Notes: generated from the sequence alone by a model not told the origin. A stretch of DNA of 64,000 nt from Candidatus Avelusimicrobium cornigerorum (GCA_002309715.1 DBXW01000007.1:6461-70460), one strand, 5' to 3'; positions 52,685 through 61,791 are shown, numbered from the stretch's first letter. Numbers and translations: made by a program.

Positions 52685-54343
52685 TTACGATTTAGGAGTA
52701 TCGTCGGAGCCTAGATCAAGTTGGCCGCCATCTCCACCCGTATTTCCGGAATCGAAACCCACATCTCCGACATTATCAGTAGCACTAGTAGCAGCGGTGG
52801 CACCAAGGGAACCTAAAGCGGCCAAACCTCCTGCTATACCGATTCCTGTCAAAATCGGGTGCACCGCACTATTAACATAAGTCACTACCCCTTCCCCTAC
52901 CGCCGGGATCCAGCAAATGCCCAAAGCAGCGGTCAAGATACCGCTAATAACGTATGTTGTTGTGGACAAGGGATTGCCACCCCAATGCTGTTGATATTTT
53001 GCCGCCTCTGCTATTAAGAAACCTATGGCAATTAATGCCCCTACGCAGATAACCGCGGCCGCCGCCAGCATAATCGCGCCAGCAATAGCACCATAGACAG
53101 AACTTAAAGCCAAATAACCGGCCCCAATCAGAAGTGCCAATGGAAGGAGTAACGCCGCAATAATTGTAGTAGTCCAAAACAACATTTTGGACAATTTTTC
53201 GCGCTCTTTATACCGCTGTGTCAAATCTTCCACTACACCGTCTTCTTCGCCGCTACCATACATCCAGTCGTTGGCAAGACCAATAGCCGCATTAGTAGCA
53301 GATGAAAAATCTTTAGAGCCTTGGCTTTGCCCGGTGGTTACGCTTTCTCCGGTAATCATCATACCGCCGGAAATTTGCTCCCCGGCCAAGAAAGGTAACG
53401 AGCCCGCGTTAGCCGCACGCGTGTTTATTGCGGCTATTTTGTTAGACATTTTCTCCATACTTGCTAACGAATCTTTTTCTTTGAACCTTTGAGCGGCCCC
53501 AATAGAGGAAAATTTGCCTTTGGCACCCAGGGCCAAGTCGGCATTTTTAAACTTACTGCCTTCCCCTAATGCACCTAAAGCCTGTTGACCGATTTGGTTT
53601 TTATCTACGTTTTTGCCGCTATTTTGTACCCCAAAGGACATCCCTTCAAATCCGGTACCGCCGGCAGACATACCCGAACCGCCACCAAAGCCGGCACCGC
53701 CGAAACCGGAGCCGCCAAAAGGAGAACCGCCACCCATACTGGCACGGGATGCCGCGGATGCTTTTTCCAACGTGCCGCCTTTGCCTTTTTTACCTTTAGC
53801 GGCCGCTTCCGTAGCGGAAGATACCGCCCCTTGAATGTTGGCTAAAGACGCTCCTAACCCACTAGCCATACCCCCGGCACCTAATAAATTCTCGGCACCG
53901 GCTTCGTTAGCACCCATGCCTAAACCTTCTACTGCGCCGTTATTTTGGTAGGCCTGTTCACGCGCGGAAGACGCGGCAACATCTTGGGCGATGCGTTCGT
54001 CTTGGTCTTGCAGATATTCCATTTGCGCCGTGTTTAAGGCTTGGCGGTCAAGCACCCCCAAGTTCTTGGCAGAAATGTTTTTGTAAGAACCGCCCTTGCC
54101 ATCAGCCCCGGCACCATAATTGGCACCACCGTACGCGCCGGTGTTCGCCCCGGCTACGTAAACCACTTCGCCGGAATTGTTATATTGGTTAAGGCTGAAG
54201 GCGTTATCGCTGGGTTCCGGGGAACTTAAAAACGAAATCGCCCCAAAGCCCGCTACGCCGATAACGGCCGCGCCGCCGATCATTTGACCGACGGAAAGCG
54301 CTATTTTGCCGCTACGACTTAACAACTTCTTTAAGATATTCAT
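52685..54343 (-). CDS. Gly/Ala/Ser-rich membrane protein (paralogue 2)
   Basis: 552 residues. The N-terminus LLSRSGKIALSVGQMIGGAAV matches that of paralogue 1, followed by a membrane helix, then a Gly/Ala/Asn-rich stretch (GANTGAYGGANYGAGADG, GGSGFGGAGFGGGSGMSAGG). The conserved module at about residues 294-327 reads MEKMSNKIAA, ANAGSLPFLA, ISGGM. Four or five membrane helices lie at about 385-520, and the C-terminus is Gly/Asp-rich. No family recognised. Second gene of the operon, 17 bases after the Asn-rich protein gene. Confidence 0.78.
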   Translation of the reverse strand: MNILKKLLSRSGKIALSVGQMIGGAAVIGVAGFGAISFLSSPEPSDNAFSLNQYNNSGEVVYVAGANTGAYGGANYGAGADGKGGSYKNISAKNLGVLDRQALNTAQMEYLQDQDERIAQDVAASSAREQAYQNNGAVEGLGMGANEAGAENLLGAGGMASGLGASLANIQGAVSSATEAAAKGKKGKGGTLEKASAASRASMGGGSPFGGSGFGGAGFGGGSGMSAGGTGFEGMSFGVQNSGKNVDKNQIGQQALGALGEGSKFKNADLALGAKGKFSSIGAAQRFKEKDSLASMEKMSNKIAAINTRAANAGSLPFLAGEQISGGMMITGESVTTGQSQGSKDFSSATNAAIGLANDWMYGSGEEDGVVEDLTQRYKEREKLSKMLFWTTTIIAALLLPLALLIGAGYLALSSVYGAIAGAIMLAAAAVICVGALIAIGFLIAEAAKYQQHWGGNPLSTTTYVISGILTAALGICWIPAVGEGVVTYVNSAVHPILTGIGIAGGLAALGSLGATAATSATDNVGDVGFDSGNTGGDGGQLDLGSDDTPKS

Positions 54344-54360
54344 AAGGCCTCCCTTAAAAA

Positions 54361-55998
54361 TTATTTACTGTTCTTATACCAAATCTTATCAAAGTCTTCC
54401 TGCTTGGCATTACGATGAGTCTTTTGGTAATCTTTCCAAGCATCGTCATAATTCCAGTTATTACGGCTATAATTGTTGTTATTACGACCCGCATACCAGT
54501 TGAAGTCGTTTTCTCTGCCTCTAGTGGCTTCCCTGGCGGCTTGTACCGATACGCCATTATAGGTTAAATTATTATAAACAGAAGGATTATTTTTCCTTAA
54601 GTTGTCCAAGTAATTGTTCTTTTCGCGCCGATCCTGGCGGGCCGCTTTCCTGTCAGAAACCGACTTCGTTTCCGTACTGCCGGAGTTGTCGTCAAAAGCA
54701 GAACTCAAATCAACAGAAGATTCATTGCCTTCTATAAAACTGTCCTTAAATTGCCGTTCTCTTTCCGCTTCTGCGGCGGCTCTTTTCTGCCTGTCGTTTT
54801 CTTGGTTTTGCAAGAAAGTCGCTCCGCCATCTTTAAGAACGTCTTTGCCGGAACACCCCCCCATCGCACGGAGTTCATCTACCGATTTGCCGCTTATTGC
54901 CGCCATGCCGGCCAATTGTTCATCCGTGGCTTTGCTGACATCATCTATGTTCCAATATTCATCTACGGCAGCCTTCGCTACATCGTTACCGGCCGAGTTG
55001 GCCGCGGCAGCGTCTGCCGCGCCTTCCATTAACATATTGGCACCGTTACTTAATACTTGCATACCAATATCTATCAGCCCGCTGTAAAGTTGTTCCAACA
55101 GGCGGTCTTTTAATGTTTCTTTATCATCATCGTCATTATCGTTGGAATTGTCTTTCGCGTCATTAACGGCGTCGTTTAAGTCGCTGGGGTTAAAGTCCGA
55201 CGAAGACGAAGGAGCGTTGGTATCCAAATCCAACCCGCTGGCTTGGCTTAAGTCCACCCCGTTATCGGTAAACGCTTCGCCGCCGGTAATGGTACCGCCC
55301 ATCAACGCTTTTTTGGCGTTGGCCAATTTGCCTTCTTTTAACCCGGCCGCCGCACGGCTGCCGCGGGCAAATTGATACAGGGCTTTGCGCGCATCCTTGT
55401 TTTTCAGTTGCGTGACAGGGGTTTCCTTCCCTTTATTTTGACTCTTGTACGGCGAGAAATCCCCACGCGGCGCACCCCAACTGCCCCCTACACCGCTACC
55501 GCTGGCGTGGCCCATGCTGGCAGAGTCTAACCGACCAACTTGCGTTGCCCCGCCACCACCGCCACGGCTACCACGGTATCCGCCGTAACTGCGCCCGGAA
55601 GAACCGGAATAGGAAGAATCACTATAAGAAGATTCGGAAGAATAATCTTGCGATTCTTCCGACGCATATTCTTCGCCCGCTTGCGCGGCATCTTCCGCTT
55701 GGCGTTCTTCCTTTTCTTCCGCAGTATATAAGGCGGTGGAGCCGTTATTTTGCATATCCGGATATTTAGAGGCTAAAAGATATTGCTCGGCCTCGTCGCT
55801 TACGAAAGGCATTTGAGCCAAATCATAACCGCGGGCGTTAAAGGCATCAAAAGACTCATCATCCGCATCCCCCATAAAAGAGGCTAGCGAAATGAGCGCG
55901 ATAATACAAACTACCACAATAGCACCTAACGTATAGGCTTGCTTGCGGTTCATTTTGTTTATCTTCTCAAACACGTTTCCCGGTTTTAGTTTAAACAT
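54361..55998 (-). CDS. Membrane-anchored Ser/Gly/Asp-rich protein heading the operon
   Basis: 545 residues from the ATG at 55998, which has AGGGGAAAC upstream; an open extension to 56067 lacks a site. One membrane helix (about residues 23-43). The outside part starts Asp/Glu-rich, passes through a Ser/Tyr/Gly tract (SSESSYSDSSYSGSSGRSYG, GGYRGSRGGGGG), a basic module (FARGSRAAAGLKEGKLANAK, LMGGTITGGEAF), a helical centre with a single Cys (MGGCSGKD), and a C-terminus rich in Asn, Arg, Trp and Tyr (WYAGRNNNNYSRNNWNY). No family recognised. First gene behind a near-consensus promoter. Confidence 0.78.
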   Translation of the reverse strand: MFKLKPGNVFEKINKMNRKQAYTLGAIVVVCIIALISLASFMGDADDESFDAFNARGYDLAQMPFVSDEAEQYLLASKYPDMQNNGSTALYTAEEKEERQAEDAAQAGEEYASEESQDYSSESSYSDSSYSGSSGRSYGGYRGSRGGGGGATQVGRLDSASMGHASGSGVGGSWGAPRGDFSPYKSQNKGKETPVTQLKNKDARKALYQFARGSRAAAGLKEGKLANAKKALMGGTITGGEAFTDNGVDLSQASGLDLDTNAPSSSSDFNPSDLNDAVNDAKDNSNDNDDDDKETLKDRLLEQLYSGLIDIGMQVLSNGANMLMEGAADAAAANSAGNDVAKAAVDEYWNIDDVSKATDEQLAGMAAISGKSVDELRAMGGCSGKDVLKDGGATFLQNQENDRQKRAAAEAERERQFKDSFIEGNESSVDLSSAFDDNSGSTETKSVSDRKAARQDRREKNNYLDNLRKNNPSVYNNLTYNGVSVQAAREATRGRENDFNWYAGRNNNNYSRNNWNYDDAWKDYQKTHRNAKQEDFDKIWYKNSK

Positions 55999-56093
55999 AA
56001 TGTTTCCCCTTACACAAATAATAAAAATTACTCTTGTTGACCTATCCCCTCCGGGACACTCAAACAAAGAGTTACACAGACTACTTCTACATA

Positions 56094-56122
56094 AGTATAG
56101 GTAAAAAAACCTATTTTGTCAA
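56094..56122 (-). promoter_or_regulatory. Near-consensus promoter of the Gly-rich operon
   Basis: On the minus strand TTGACA (56117-56122), a 17-base spacer and TATACT (56094-56099). RNA would start near 56087, with a leader of about 90 bases. CCTTGACAAAATAG is shared exactly with the promoter at 30,266-30,293. Confidence 0.85.
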
Positions 56123-56155
56123 GGCCTAATTTTGTAAAACATTTTACCAAATAGG

Positions 56156-56701
56156 CTACTTGCCTTCGGGGCGTTGGTACGGCACCACGCGCTCGTTTTT
56201 ACCTACGTATTTAATAACCGATACTTCCCCCCCCGTCTCGCATAAAAAGGCATAGCCCTTTAAGCACTTTGCATCGCGGTAGCAGACTTCGTCTTTATTG
56301 TAATTGCACAAAAAACGAATCCGCGGCGGCCGCGTATGCGCCGTAAGCGTAATGCGTGTCCACGTACCGGAGCGGGCAATATCCATTTTTAGTTTGCTGA
56401 CACTTAAAAATTTGCGCATACCGGGGTTATTAAGCCCCAGGTAACTTTCCAATTTTTCTTGAATATCTTTCTCCAAATAACGCCTATCCCACGTGTTTTG
56501 GTAGTAGTCCGTTTCGTGCGACTGCAGTTGGAAACGGCGCGCCGCATAGTAGCCCGCAATCTCCATTTTTTGGCTGAGCACCAAAAGCCCGAAAATTTTA
56601 ATGACAAATAATATAAAGATGACAAAGAACGGGAACAGCAACACTACCTCTGTAGTGGCTTGTCCGCGGCGCGACGAAAGAAAAGAAAAACGCTTTATCA
56701 T
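56156..56701 (-). CDS. TadE-like pilus-associated protein
   Basis: 181 residues. N-terminal RRGQATTEVVLLFPFFVIFI is a TadE/Flp-type leader: cleavage after Gly would leave Glu at position 5, followed by a membrane helix. The amphipathic helix AGYYAARRFQL follows, as in TadE. The outer part has paired Cys (FLCNYNKDEVC, DAKCLKGYAFLC). In Tad systems such minor pseudopilins support Flp pilus assembly or adhesion. The ATG directly abuts the stop of the TadG-like gene. Assignment from N-terminal pattern and context. Confidence 0.75.
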   Translation of the reverse strand: MIKRFSFLSSRRGQATTEVVLLFPFFVIFILFVIKIFGLLVLSQKMEIAGYYAARRFQLQSHETDYYQNTWDRRYLEKDIQEKLESYLGLNNPGMRKFLSVSKLKMDIARSGTWTRITLTAHTRPPRIRFLCNYNKDEVCYRDAKCLKGYAFLCETGGEVSVIKYVGKNERVVPYQRPEGK

Positions 56702-57826
56702 CTATGGCTCCAAGGTAATGCTGTATTTAGGCACCGGATTAGGCCACACGCAGTTATTACCGTTGCGCGGACAAGAAAGCACCACCCGGTTACGTACGTA
56801 CGGCTTATACTTTTGTTCCAAATTGATATTAAAATGGTTGCGCGGTAACTTAAAGGTTTGTTTAAGCAGTATCCCGTGCGCAAGCGATTTTAATTTACTG
56901 CGGCTGCCGCCGTCTAAATACGCAAATTGAAACAACTTTTCTTTTAAGGTCTTTTCGGCTTCAAAGTCCAAATCTTTCGTTCCAGTATTGTAGTCCCCTC
57001 TCGCACTCGCTTCCGACATATAAAAGCGGATCTTATTTAATTCAAACGGCTTGGTTTTTAAATTCAAAAATTGACGAATTTGCGACGCACTTTGCCGCGC
57101 GCAATCATCGCGCTTGCAATCGTTTACGTTTAAATAGTACGCTTCGCGAAACATAACGGCATTTTTGCTTACTTCTTTAAATACGTAATCCTGCGATTTG
57201 TAAATGGAACCTACGCGCAGATACGTTTCCAAATAGCCCACAATAGCGGCTTGCCCTTCAGTATCTTGCCCGTTCACCATAAAATACACGTCGCTGGTGA
57301 GTTTTTTACTCATCACCGGCAAGAAATCATCCCCCGGCTGAGAAGGAGTTTCCTTCTGCCACGCGGCACGCGTGGCGCCGTCGTCCAAATATTCCTTATC
57401 ATAGTATTTCACATCCCAATCGTCCTGCTCCGGTTTTGGGGGTTTGTTTATCCCGCTGTCATGATCCGGCCCAATGCTCGGGAAAGCACCGCCTTTATAA
57501 AATAGGTCAAATATCGTCAAGTTATCCGGGATATCGGAACCTTGTTTTTTCCTTAACGGTTGGCCGTTATTATACCCGAGCATTACACGATATGGGAGCG
57601 GACCGTTAAGCATCGCCATAGCGTTTAAATACGTGCTGGCAGAGGACATTTGCGAATAGGCGGCGTTGTCCAAGGCAAATTGGTGACGCACTTTGGCCAT
57701 AGATACTTTGGCCGTTTCAAACAGCAGATAAATTACCAATATGAAAATAGGCGCCAACAAAACCGAAGGCAACAGAATCTGTGCCTTTCGTTCTTTTAAT
57801 TTGCGCCCGATAGAATAATTTATCAT
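56702..57826 (-). CDS. TadG-like membrane-anchored protein
   Basis: 374 residues. N-terminal RKAQILLPSVLLAPIFILVI is a membrane segment followed by the helix FALDNAAYSQMSSAS, the layout of TadG/TadE-family N-termini. The external part is mixed, with two Cys pairs (NDCKRDDCARQ and SCPRNGNNCVWP). No further domain recognised. It starts four bases after the small pilin gene ends and abuts the TadE-like gene. The family likeness rests on the N-terminus. Confidence 0.65.
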   Translation of the reverse strand: MINYSIGRKLKERKAQILLPSVLLAPIFILVIYLLFETAKVSMAKVRHQFALDNAAYSQMSSASTYLNAMAMLNGPLPYRVMLGYNNGQPLRKKQGSDIPDNLTIFDLFYKGGAFPSIGPDHDSGINKPPKPEQDDWDVKYYDKEYLDDGATRAAWQKETPSQPGDDFLPVMSKKLTSDVYFMVNGQDTEGQAAIVGYLETYLRVGSIYKSQDYVFKEVSKNAVMFREAYYLNVNDCKRDDCARQSASQIRQFLNLKTKPFELNKIRFYMSEASARGDYNTGTKDLDFEAEKTLKEKLFQFAYLDGGSRSKLKSLAHGILLKQTFKLPRNHFNINLEQKYKPYVRNRVVLSCPRNGNNCVWPNPVPKYSITLEP

Positions 57827-57830
57827 ACGA

Positions 57831-58010
57831 TTATGTGGTCAATAATTGCCCGATAAATGTGAATAAATAACGCACGATATGCTTGTGAAATGCCGTCAAA
57901 AATGCCGACAACACCACCACGATCGTGGCTAACATCAGCACGTATTCAATGGTGGCTTGCCCTTTTTGACGACACAACAATTGCTTTAAATGCGCTTTTA
58001 ACCGCCGCAA
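57831..58010 (-). CDS. Class III signal-peptide / Flp-type small pilin (TTG start)
   Basis: 59 residues, starting at a TTG (58008-58010) with GAGGAG eight or nine bases upstream inside the end of the regulator gene. The sequence begins MRRLKAHLKQLLCRQ and continues KGQATIEYVLMLATIVVVL, a class III prepilin motif: processing after Gly leaves Glu at position 5, then one hydrophobic helix, then HKHIVRYLFTFIG. Size and layout match Flp major pilins. It lies two bases after the response regulator stop and four before the TadG-like gene. No ATG gives the motif, so an ATG-only search would miss it. Confidence 0.8.
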   Translation of the reverse strand: MRRLKAHLKQLLCRQKGQATIEYVLMLATIVVVLSAFLTAFHKHIVRYLFTFIGQLLTT

Positions 58011-58012
58011 GG

Positions 58013-58702
58013 TTACTCCTCGTCGTCTTCTTCCGGAACGACTGTCCCTTCCGAAGATATCAGCCCTTTCTCAATCGCTTTGACGACCGCTTCGGTACGG
58101 CTGCTGACACCTAATTTATGGAAGGCACTGTTTAAGTGATTTTTAATCGTTTTGACGCTGCAATCTAATTCTTTGGCAAGTTCTTTATTGCTGAGCCCTT
58201 TGCCCAAATAATCCAATACCTTAATTTCGGTTTTTGTCAAAGTAGATTGCGTAGGCAAGTTGCCATCCCCCATCTTGCGCAGACCGTGTAACAATTTGCC
58301 CATTAACTGTTGGGGAATCATCAACCCTTCACTGGTAAATGTTTTAATGGAATTAACCAACTCGGCCGCCGGCAACATTTTAGATAAATAGCCGTTAGCA
58401 CCCGCTTGGATAGCGTCTAGCACGTGTGCTTCGTCTTCAAAACTAGACAACATCAGCACGTTCACCTCGGGGCACGCCGCGCGGATTTGGCGTGTAGCGT
58501 TAATGCCGTCCATTTTGGGTAAACGGATATCCATCAACACCACGTCGGGTTTGAGTTTTTTGGCTTTGGCCACGGCTTCCAATCCGTCAGCCGCTTCCCC
58601 GACTACGTCCAACCACTTTTCACCGGATAGAACGTCTTTTATCCCTTCACGAAAAAGCGTTTGGTCATCTGCAATCAGTACGGTTATTTTTTTCTTTGGC
58701 AT
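58013..58702 (-). CDS. NarL/FixJ-type response regulator
   Basis: 229 residues. A receiver domain with acidic pocket ADD (11-13), phospho-acceptor Asp58 (VVLMDIRLPKMDG) and Lys108 (NGYLSKML). After a linker comes a LuxR-type helix-turn-helix (LTKTEIKVLDYLGKGLSNKE, then LDCSVKTIKNHLNSAFHKLG). The C-terminus is acidic. It binds DNA as a dimer when phosphorylated. Its position directly after two kinase genes and before the pilin genes suggests it controls the envelope island. GGGAG precedes the ATG. Confidence 0.93.
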   Translation of the reverse strand: MPKKKITVLIADDQTLFREGIKDVLSGEKWLDVVGEAADGLEAVAKAKKLKPDVVLMDIRLPKMDGINATRQIRAACPEVNVLMLSSFEDEAHVLDAIQAGANGYLSKMLPAAELVNSIKTFTSEGLMIPQQLMGKLLHGLRKMGDGNLPTQSTLTKTEIKVLDYLGKGLSNKELAKELDCSVKTIKNHLNSAFHKLGVSSRTEAVVKAIEKGLISSEGTVVPEEDDEE

Positions 58703-58728
58703 TTTGAACTCCCTTTATTTTTAAATTT

Positions 58729-59850
58729 TTACGCGTTGGCAATCGGCAACGTAAAATTAAACGACGCCCCTTTGCCCAAGCCTTCACTATGTGCCCAAAT
58801 ACGTCCGCCGTGGTTGGTAACAATGTCTTTGGCAATAGATAGCCCCAAGCCCAACCGGCCGACACGATCCTTCGCGCCGACTTGAGTAAAACTCGTAAAC
58901 AAATGCGGCGCCTGTTCCGGATCTATACCGTCCCCGGAATCTGTTACCGACACTTTAGCATTTTTTTCATCTATTTTGCTAACAACAATTTCTATTTCGC
59001 CACCGTCTGGGGTGTGACGCACGGCATTTTCCAGCAAGTTAGAGATCACTTGACGGATGCGTTTTTCGTCGGCAACCACCGGAACTGCTCCGCAACTTTC
59101 AAACGTAACTTGAATATTGCGTTTAGAGGCTTTGGCTTTAAAAATTTCAGCCGTTTTCTTTAAACTTTCCGTAAGTTCAAATGGGGTTTTTTCAATACGG
59201 AGTTTCCCTTTTTCAATAGCGGCCCAATCTACTAAGTCCTTAATCAAATGCTCAATTTGGCTGATGGACTCTTCCATAAACATCATTTTCTTCTGCTGGT
59301 CTTCGTCGGGATTTATTTTTTTGCGCAACATATCAAAACTCATTTTAAGCGTCATGAGCGAGTTAGATAAATCGTGCGACACAATGGAGAAGAATTTGGA
59401 TTTCATATTGTTTAACCGGTCCAAATCCTCGTTGCGGGTTTTTAACTGCGCGAGTAATTCGCGGTTGCTTTCTTCCAAGAAATACTTGTCTAACGCGCGG
59501 TTAATAGTCCGTTTTAAATAATCAAAATCTACCGGCTTAATCAAAAAATCGTAAACCGATTCCTGCATCGCTTCCATAATAGCATTAAGCGAAGCATACG
59601 CCGTAATCATAATAATTTGCGTTTCCTTATTAAACCCACGTATTTTGCGAATGAGTTCCATGCCATTTTCATCCGGTAGGTTATAATCCATCAAAATGAC
59701 ATTAAAAAATTCCCCGGCGCACAAGTCCAAACATTCTGCCGCCGTGGATGCTTGATAGACTTTATATCCGTCCATCTCCAACAAATCCACCAACGTTTCC
59801 CGCAAGTTATTATCATCATCTACTACTAAGATTTTAACGGATTTCTCCAT
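58729..59850 (-). CDS. Hybrid receiver-histidine kinase
   Basis: 373 residues, no membrane segment. N-terminal receiver with Asp55 (VILMDYNLPDENG) and Lys in FLIKPVDFD; a coiled linker; a dimerisation/phospho-acceptor helix with His159 (FFSIVSHDLSNSLMTL); and an ATPase domain with N-box ISNLLENAVRHTPDGG, DSGDGID and GLGLSIAKDIVTNHGG. Such a protein relays a signal from one kinase to another partner. Overlaps the end of the sensor kinase gene by 17 bases; GGGAG precedes the ATG. Confidence 0.93.
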   Translation of the reverse strand: MEKSVKILVVDDDNNLRETLVDLLEMDGYKVYQASTAAECLDLCAGEFFNVILMDYNLPDENGMELIRKIRGFNKETQIIMITAYASLNAIMEAMQESVYDFLIKPVDFDYLKRTINRALDKYFLEESNRELLAQLKTRNEDLDRLNNMKSKFFSIVSHDLSNSLMTLKMSFDMLRKKINPDEDQQKKMMFMEESISQIEHLIKDLVDWAAIEKGKLRIEKTPFELTESLKKTAEIFKAKASKRNIQVTFESCGAVPVVADEKRIRQVISNLLENAVRHTPDGGEIEIVVSKIDEKNAKVSVTDSGDGIDPEQAPHLFTSFTQVGAKDRVGRLGLGLSIAKDIVTNHGGRIWAHSEGLGKGASFNFTLPIANA

Positions 59851-61726
59851 AGCATGTATCTCCCGGGTTATGATATATTTTTAAATAAATCTGGAAACAA
59901 GAACCTTCCCCTTCTTTACTCTTAATAAACATTTTGCCGTGGTGGCGCGCCACCGCTTTGCCCACGACCGCCAAACCTAACCCTGTGCCGCGGGCTTTGG
60001 TGGTAAAAAACGGCGAAAAAATCTTCTGTCGGATATCCGGCGGAATTCCGGGGCCCGTATCGGTAATGTAAATGCATACCATTCTGCGCCCCGAACGCGT
60101 GCCTACCATAAGCGCACCCTGATTTTGCATAGCCTCTACGGCATTGGCAATAATGTTACGGATGGCCTGTTTCATTTCTTCCGTATCAATTTTAACATTT
60201 GCGTTAGAAGCGTCTAACCGTTCGGAAAGTTTAATTCCGGGCGGGAACGGATAAGAGGCCAACACGTCGTGGACATAACTGTTGATTTCTATTTTATTTA
60301 AAATCAAATCGCGCGAACGCACGTACCCCAACACCTCGCTGATAATGCTATTGGCTTGCTTAATTTCCGCCTCAATAATACTAATTTGTTTTTCTATTTT
60401 TCCATCGGGATTTTTGAGCAGCATCTTGATCAACCGCGTCGCATTGCTGATAACCGCTAACGGGTTGCGGATTTCGTGACTGATAATAGATGCCATTTGC
60501 CCCATTGTAGCCAAACGTTCGTTTTTAACAAGTTGATCTGTAACCGCTTTGAGTTCACGGGTTCGTTCTTCCACGCGTTGTTCCAAATCTTGATTGGTAG
60601 AAGATAGCATCTTCTGGGCGGACAATAAATCGGCACGGCGCGTATGCAAACTTTCTGACATTTCCACAAACACTTCCGCCAAATCGCCAATTTCGTTTTT
60701 GGGAATATCCACTTCTTCCCGGCTGATAATTTCGTCTCCTTCCCGCAAGCGCAAGGCTGCTTTACGCAAACGCTCCAGCGGCCGGGTAATCGGAATAATA
60801 ACCCAATAACTAACTCCCAAAATAAACAAAAGCATAATCAGTGCAATACGCAACACCCCACCATACGAACGCACCGTACTTTCTAATACTAATTTGGAAG
60901 TAATGTTAGCCGGTTGCCCGACGTACACTTTCCACCCGGGCAAAAATAAATTGGAAGAGGCTACTAACCACTTCCGGCCATTTGGCAATTCTACTTCCCC
61001 GGTTGAATTTTCCCCCAACTGCTCGCGCATGGCCAAAACATCTTGCTTTAACGCATCCGACAAGGTCCCCGTCATGCCATCGGGAACCCCATTGTAAGCA
61101 ACTACTTCTTGGTTGGCATTGACAATAAAGGCTTCCATATCCAACGGATAGGCTTGTACTAACGCCTTCCCTAAAGGATGTAGATTGATTTGCGCTACTA
61201 AAATTCCGGCCACCTGTTTATCGCTTAAACTTTCATACACCGGAAACGCCATCAACGCCACCCACCCCTTTGCTTGTGTAAAAGCAACGGTTCCCCAATA
61301 ATTTTCTTTTTGAAGAACGCATTTCCTTATCATATCCGCCAATTGGGCTTTATATTCTATGGTAGGGGTTTCTCCCGACGATAAAAGCAGTTGCCCCTTT
61401 TTATTTAAAAGGGCTAAATAAGAAATAGACGGATTTTTAGATTGAAGATAATTTAAATCTATTTGGTTAAGAAAAGCATGACCGCCAAACTCGGTATGTA
61501 AATCAATAAAGACAGAAAAAAACTCCGAAATATGCGTAACGTACGAATTAACAATGGCCGATAAACGGCTGGCAACAACTTGTTGTTTTTGGAAAATTTC
61601 GTGTTGTAACACGCGGCTGTTTACCTGGGTTAAATGCAGGCCAATAAAAACAAGCGGCACAAGCGAAATTAAACTTAGTGCCAAAACTGCGTTAAAAAAC
61701 AATCCGCGAAATCTTTTCTTTACCAT
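59834..61726 (-). CDS. Membrane sensor histidine kinase with Cache-like domain and HAMP
   Basis: 630 residues. Membrane helix 1 (about 12-32), a periplasmic sensor of about 250 residues of Cache type (QVAGILVAQINLHPLGKAL), helix 2 (about 290-310), a HAMP domain (PITRPLERLRKAALRLREGD), a coiled coil, the phospho-acceptor His417 in ISHEIRNPLAVISNATRL, and the ATPase domain (NIIANAVEAMQNQG, DTGPGIP, GTGLGLAVVGKAVARHHGG-like). It senses an external signal and feeds the hybrid kinase and regulator that follow. Confidence 0.92.
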   Translation of the reverse strand: MVKKRFRGLFFNAVLALSLISLVPLVFIGLHLTQVNSRVLQHEIFQKQQVVASRLSAIVNSYVTHISEFFSVFIDLHTEFGGHAFLNQIDLNYLQSKNPSISYLALLNKKGQLLLSSGETPTIEYKAQLADMIRKCVLQKENYWGTVAFTQAKGWVALMAFPVYESLSDKQVAGILVAQINLHPLGKALVQAYPLDMEAFIVNANQEVVAYNGVPDGMTGTLSDALKQDVLAMREQLGENSTGEVELPNGRKWLVASSNLFLPGWKVYVGQPANITSKLVLESTVRSYGGVLRIALIMLLFILGVSYWVIIPITRPLERLRKAALRLREGDEIISREEVDIPKNEIGDLAEVFVEMSESLHTRRADLLSAQKMLSSTNQDLEQRVEERTRELKAVTDQLVKNERLATMGQMASIISHEIRNPLAVISNATRLIKMLLKNPDGKIEKQISIIEAEIKQANSIISEVLGYVRSRDLILNKIEINSYVHDVLASYPFPPGIKLSERLDASNANVKIDTEEMKQAIRNIIANAVEAMQNQGALMVGTRSGRRMVCIYITDTGPGIPPDIRQKIFSPFFTTKARGTGLGLAVVGKAVARHHGKMFIKSKEGEGSCFQIYLKIYHNPGDTCYGEIR

Positions 61727-61755
61727 TTTTTACTATTCCCGCTACACCATTAGGG

Positions 61756-61791
61756 AAAACGGGGACCGGAGAAATAAGGCCCCAGTCCCCG
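61756..61791 (-). terminator. Hairpin after the DsbA-like gene
   Basis: A 10-bp stem with one G-T pair (CGGGGACCGG with CCAGTCCCCG) and a 12-base loop, followed on the minus strand by TTTT. May end or attenuate transcription before the kinase genes. Confidence 0.6.
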
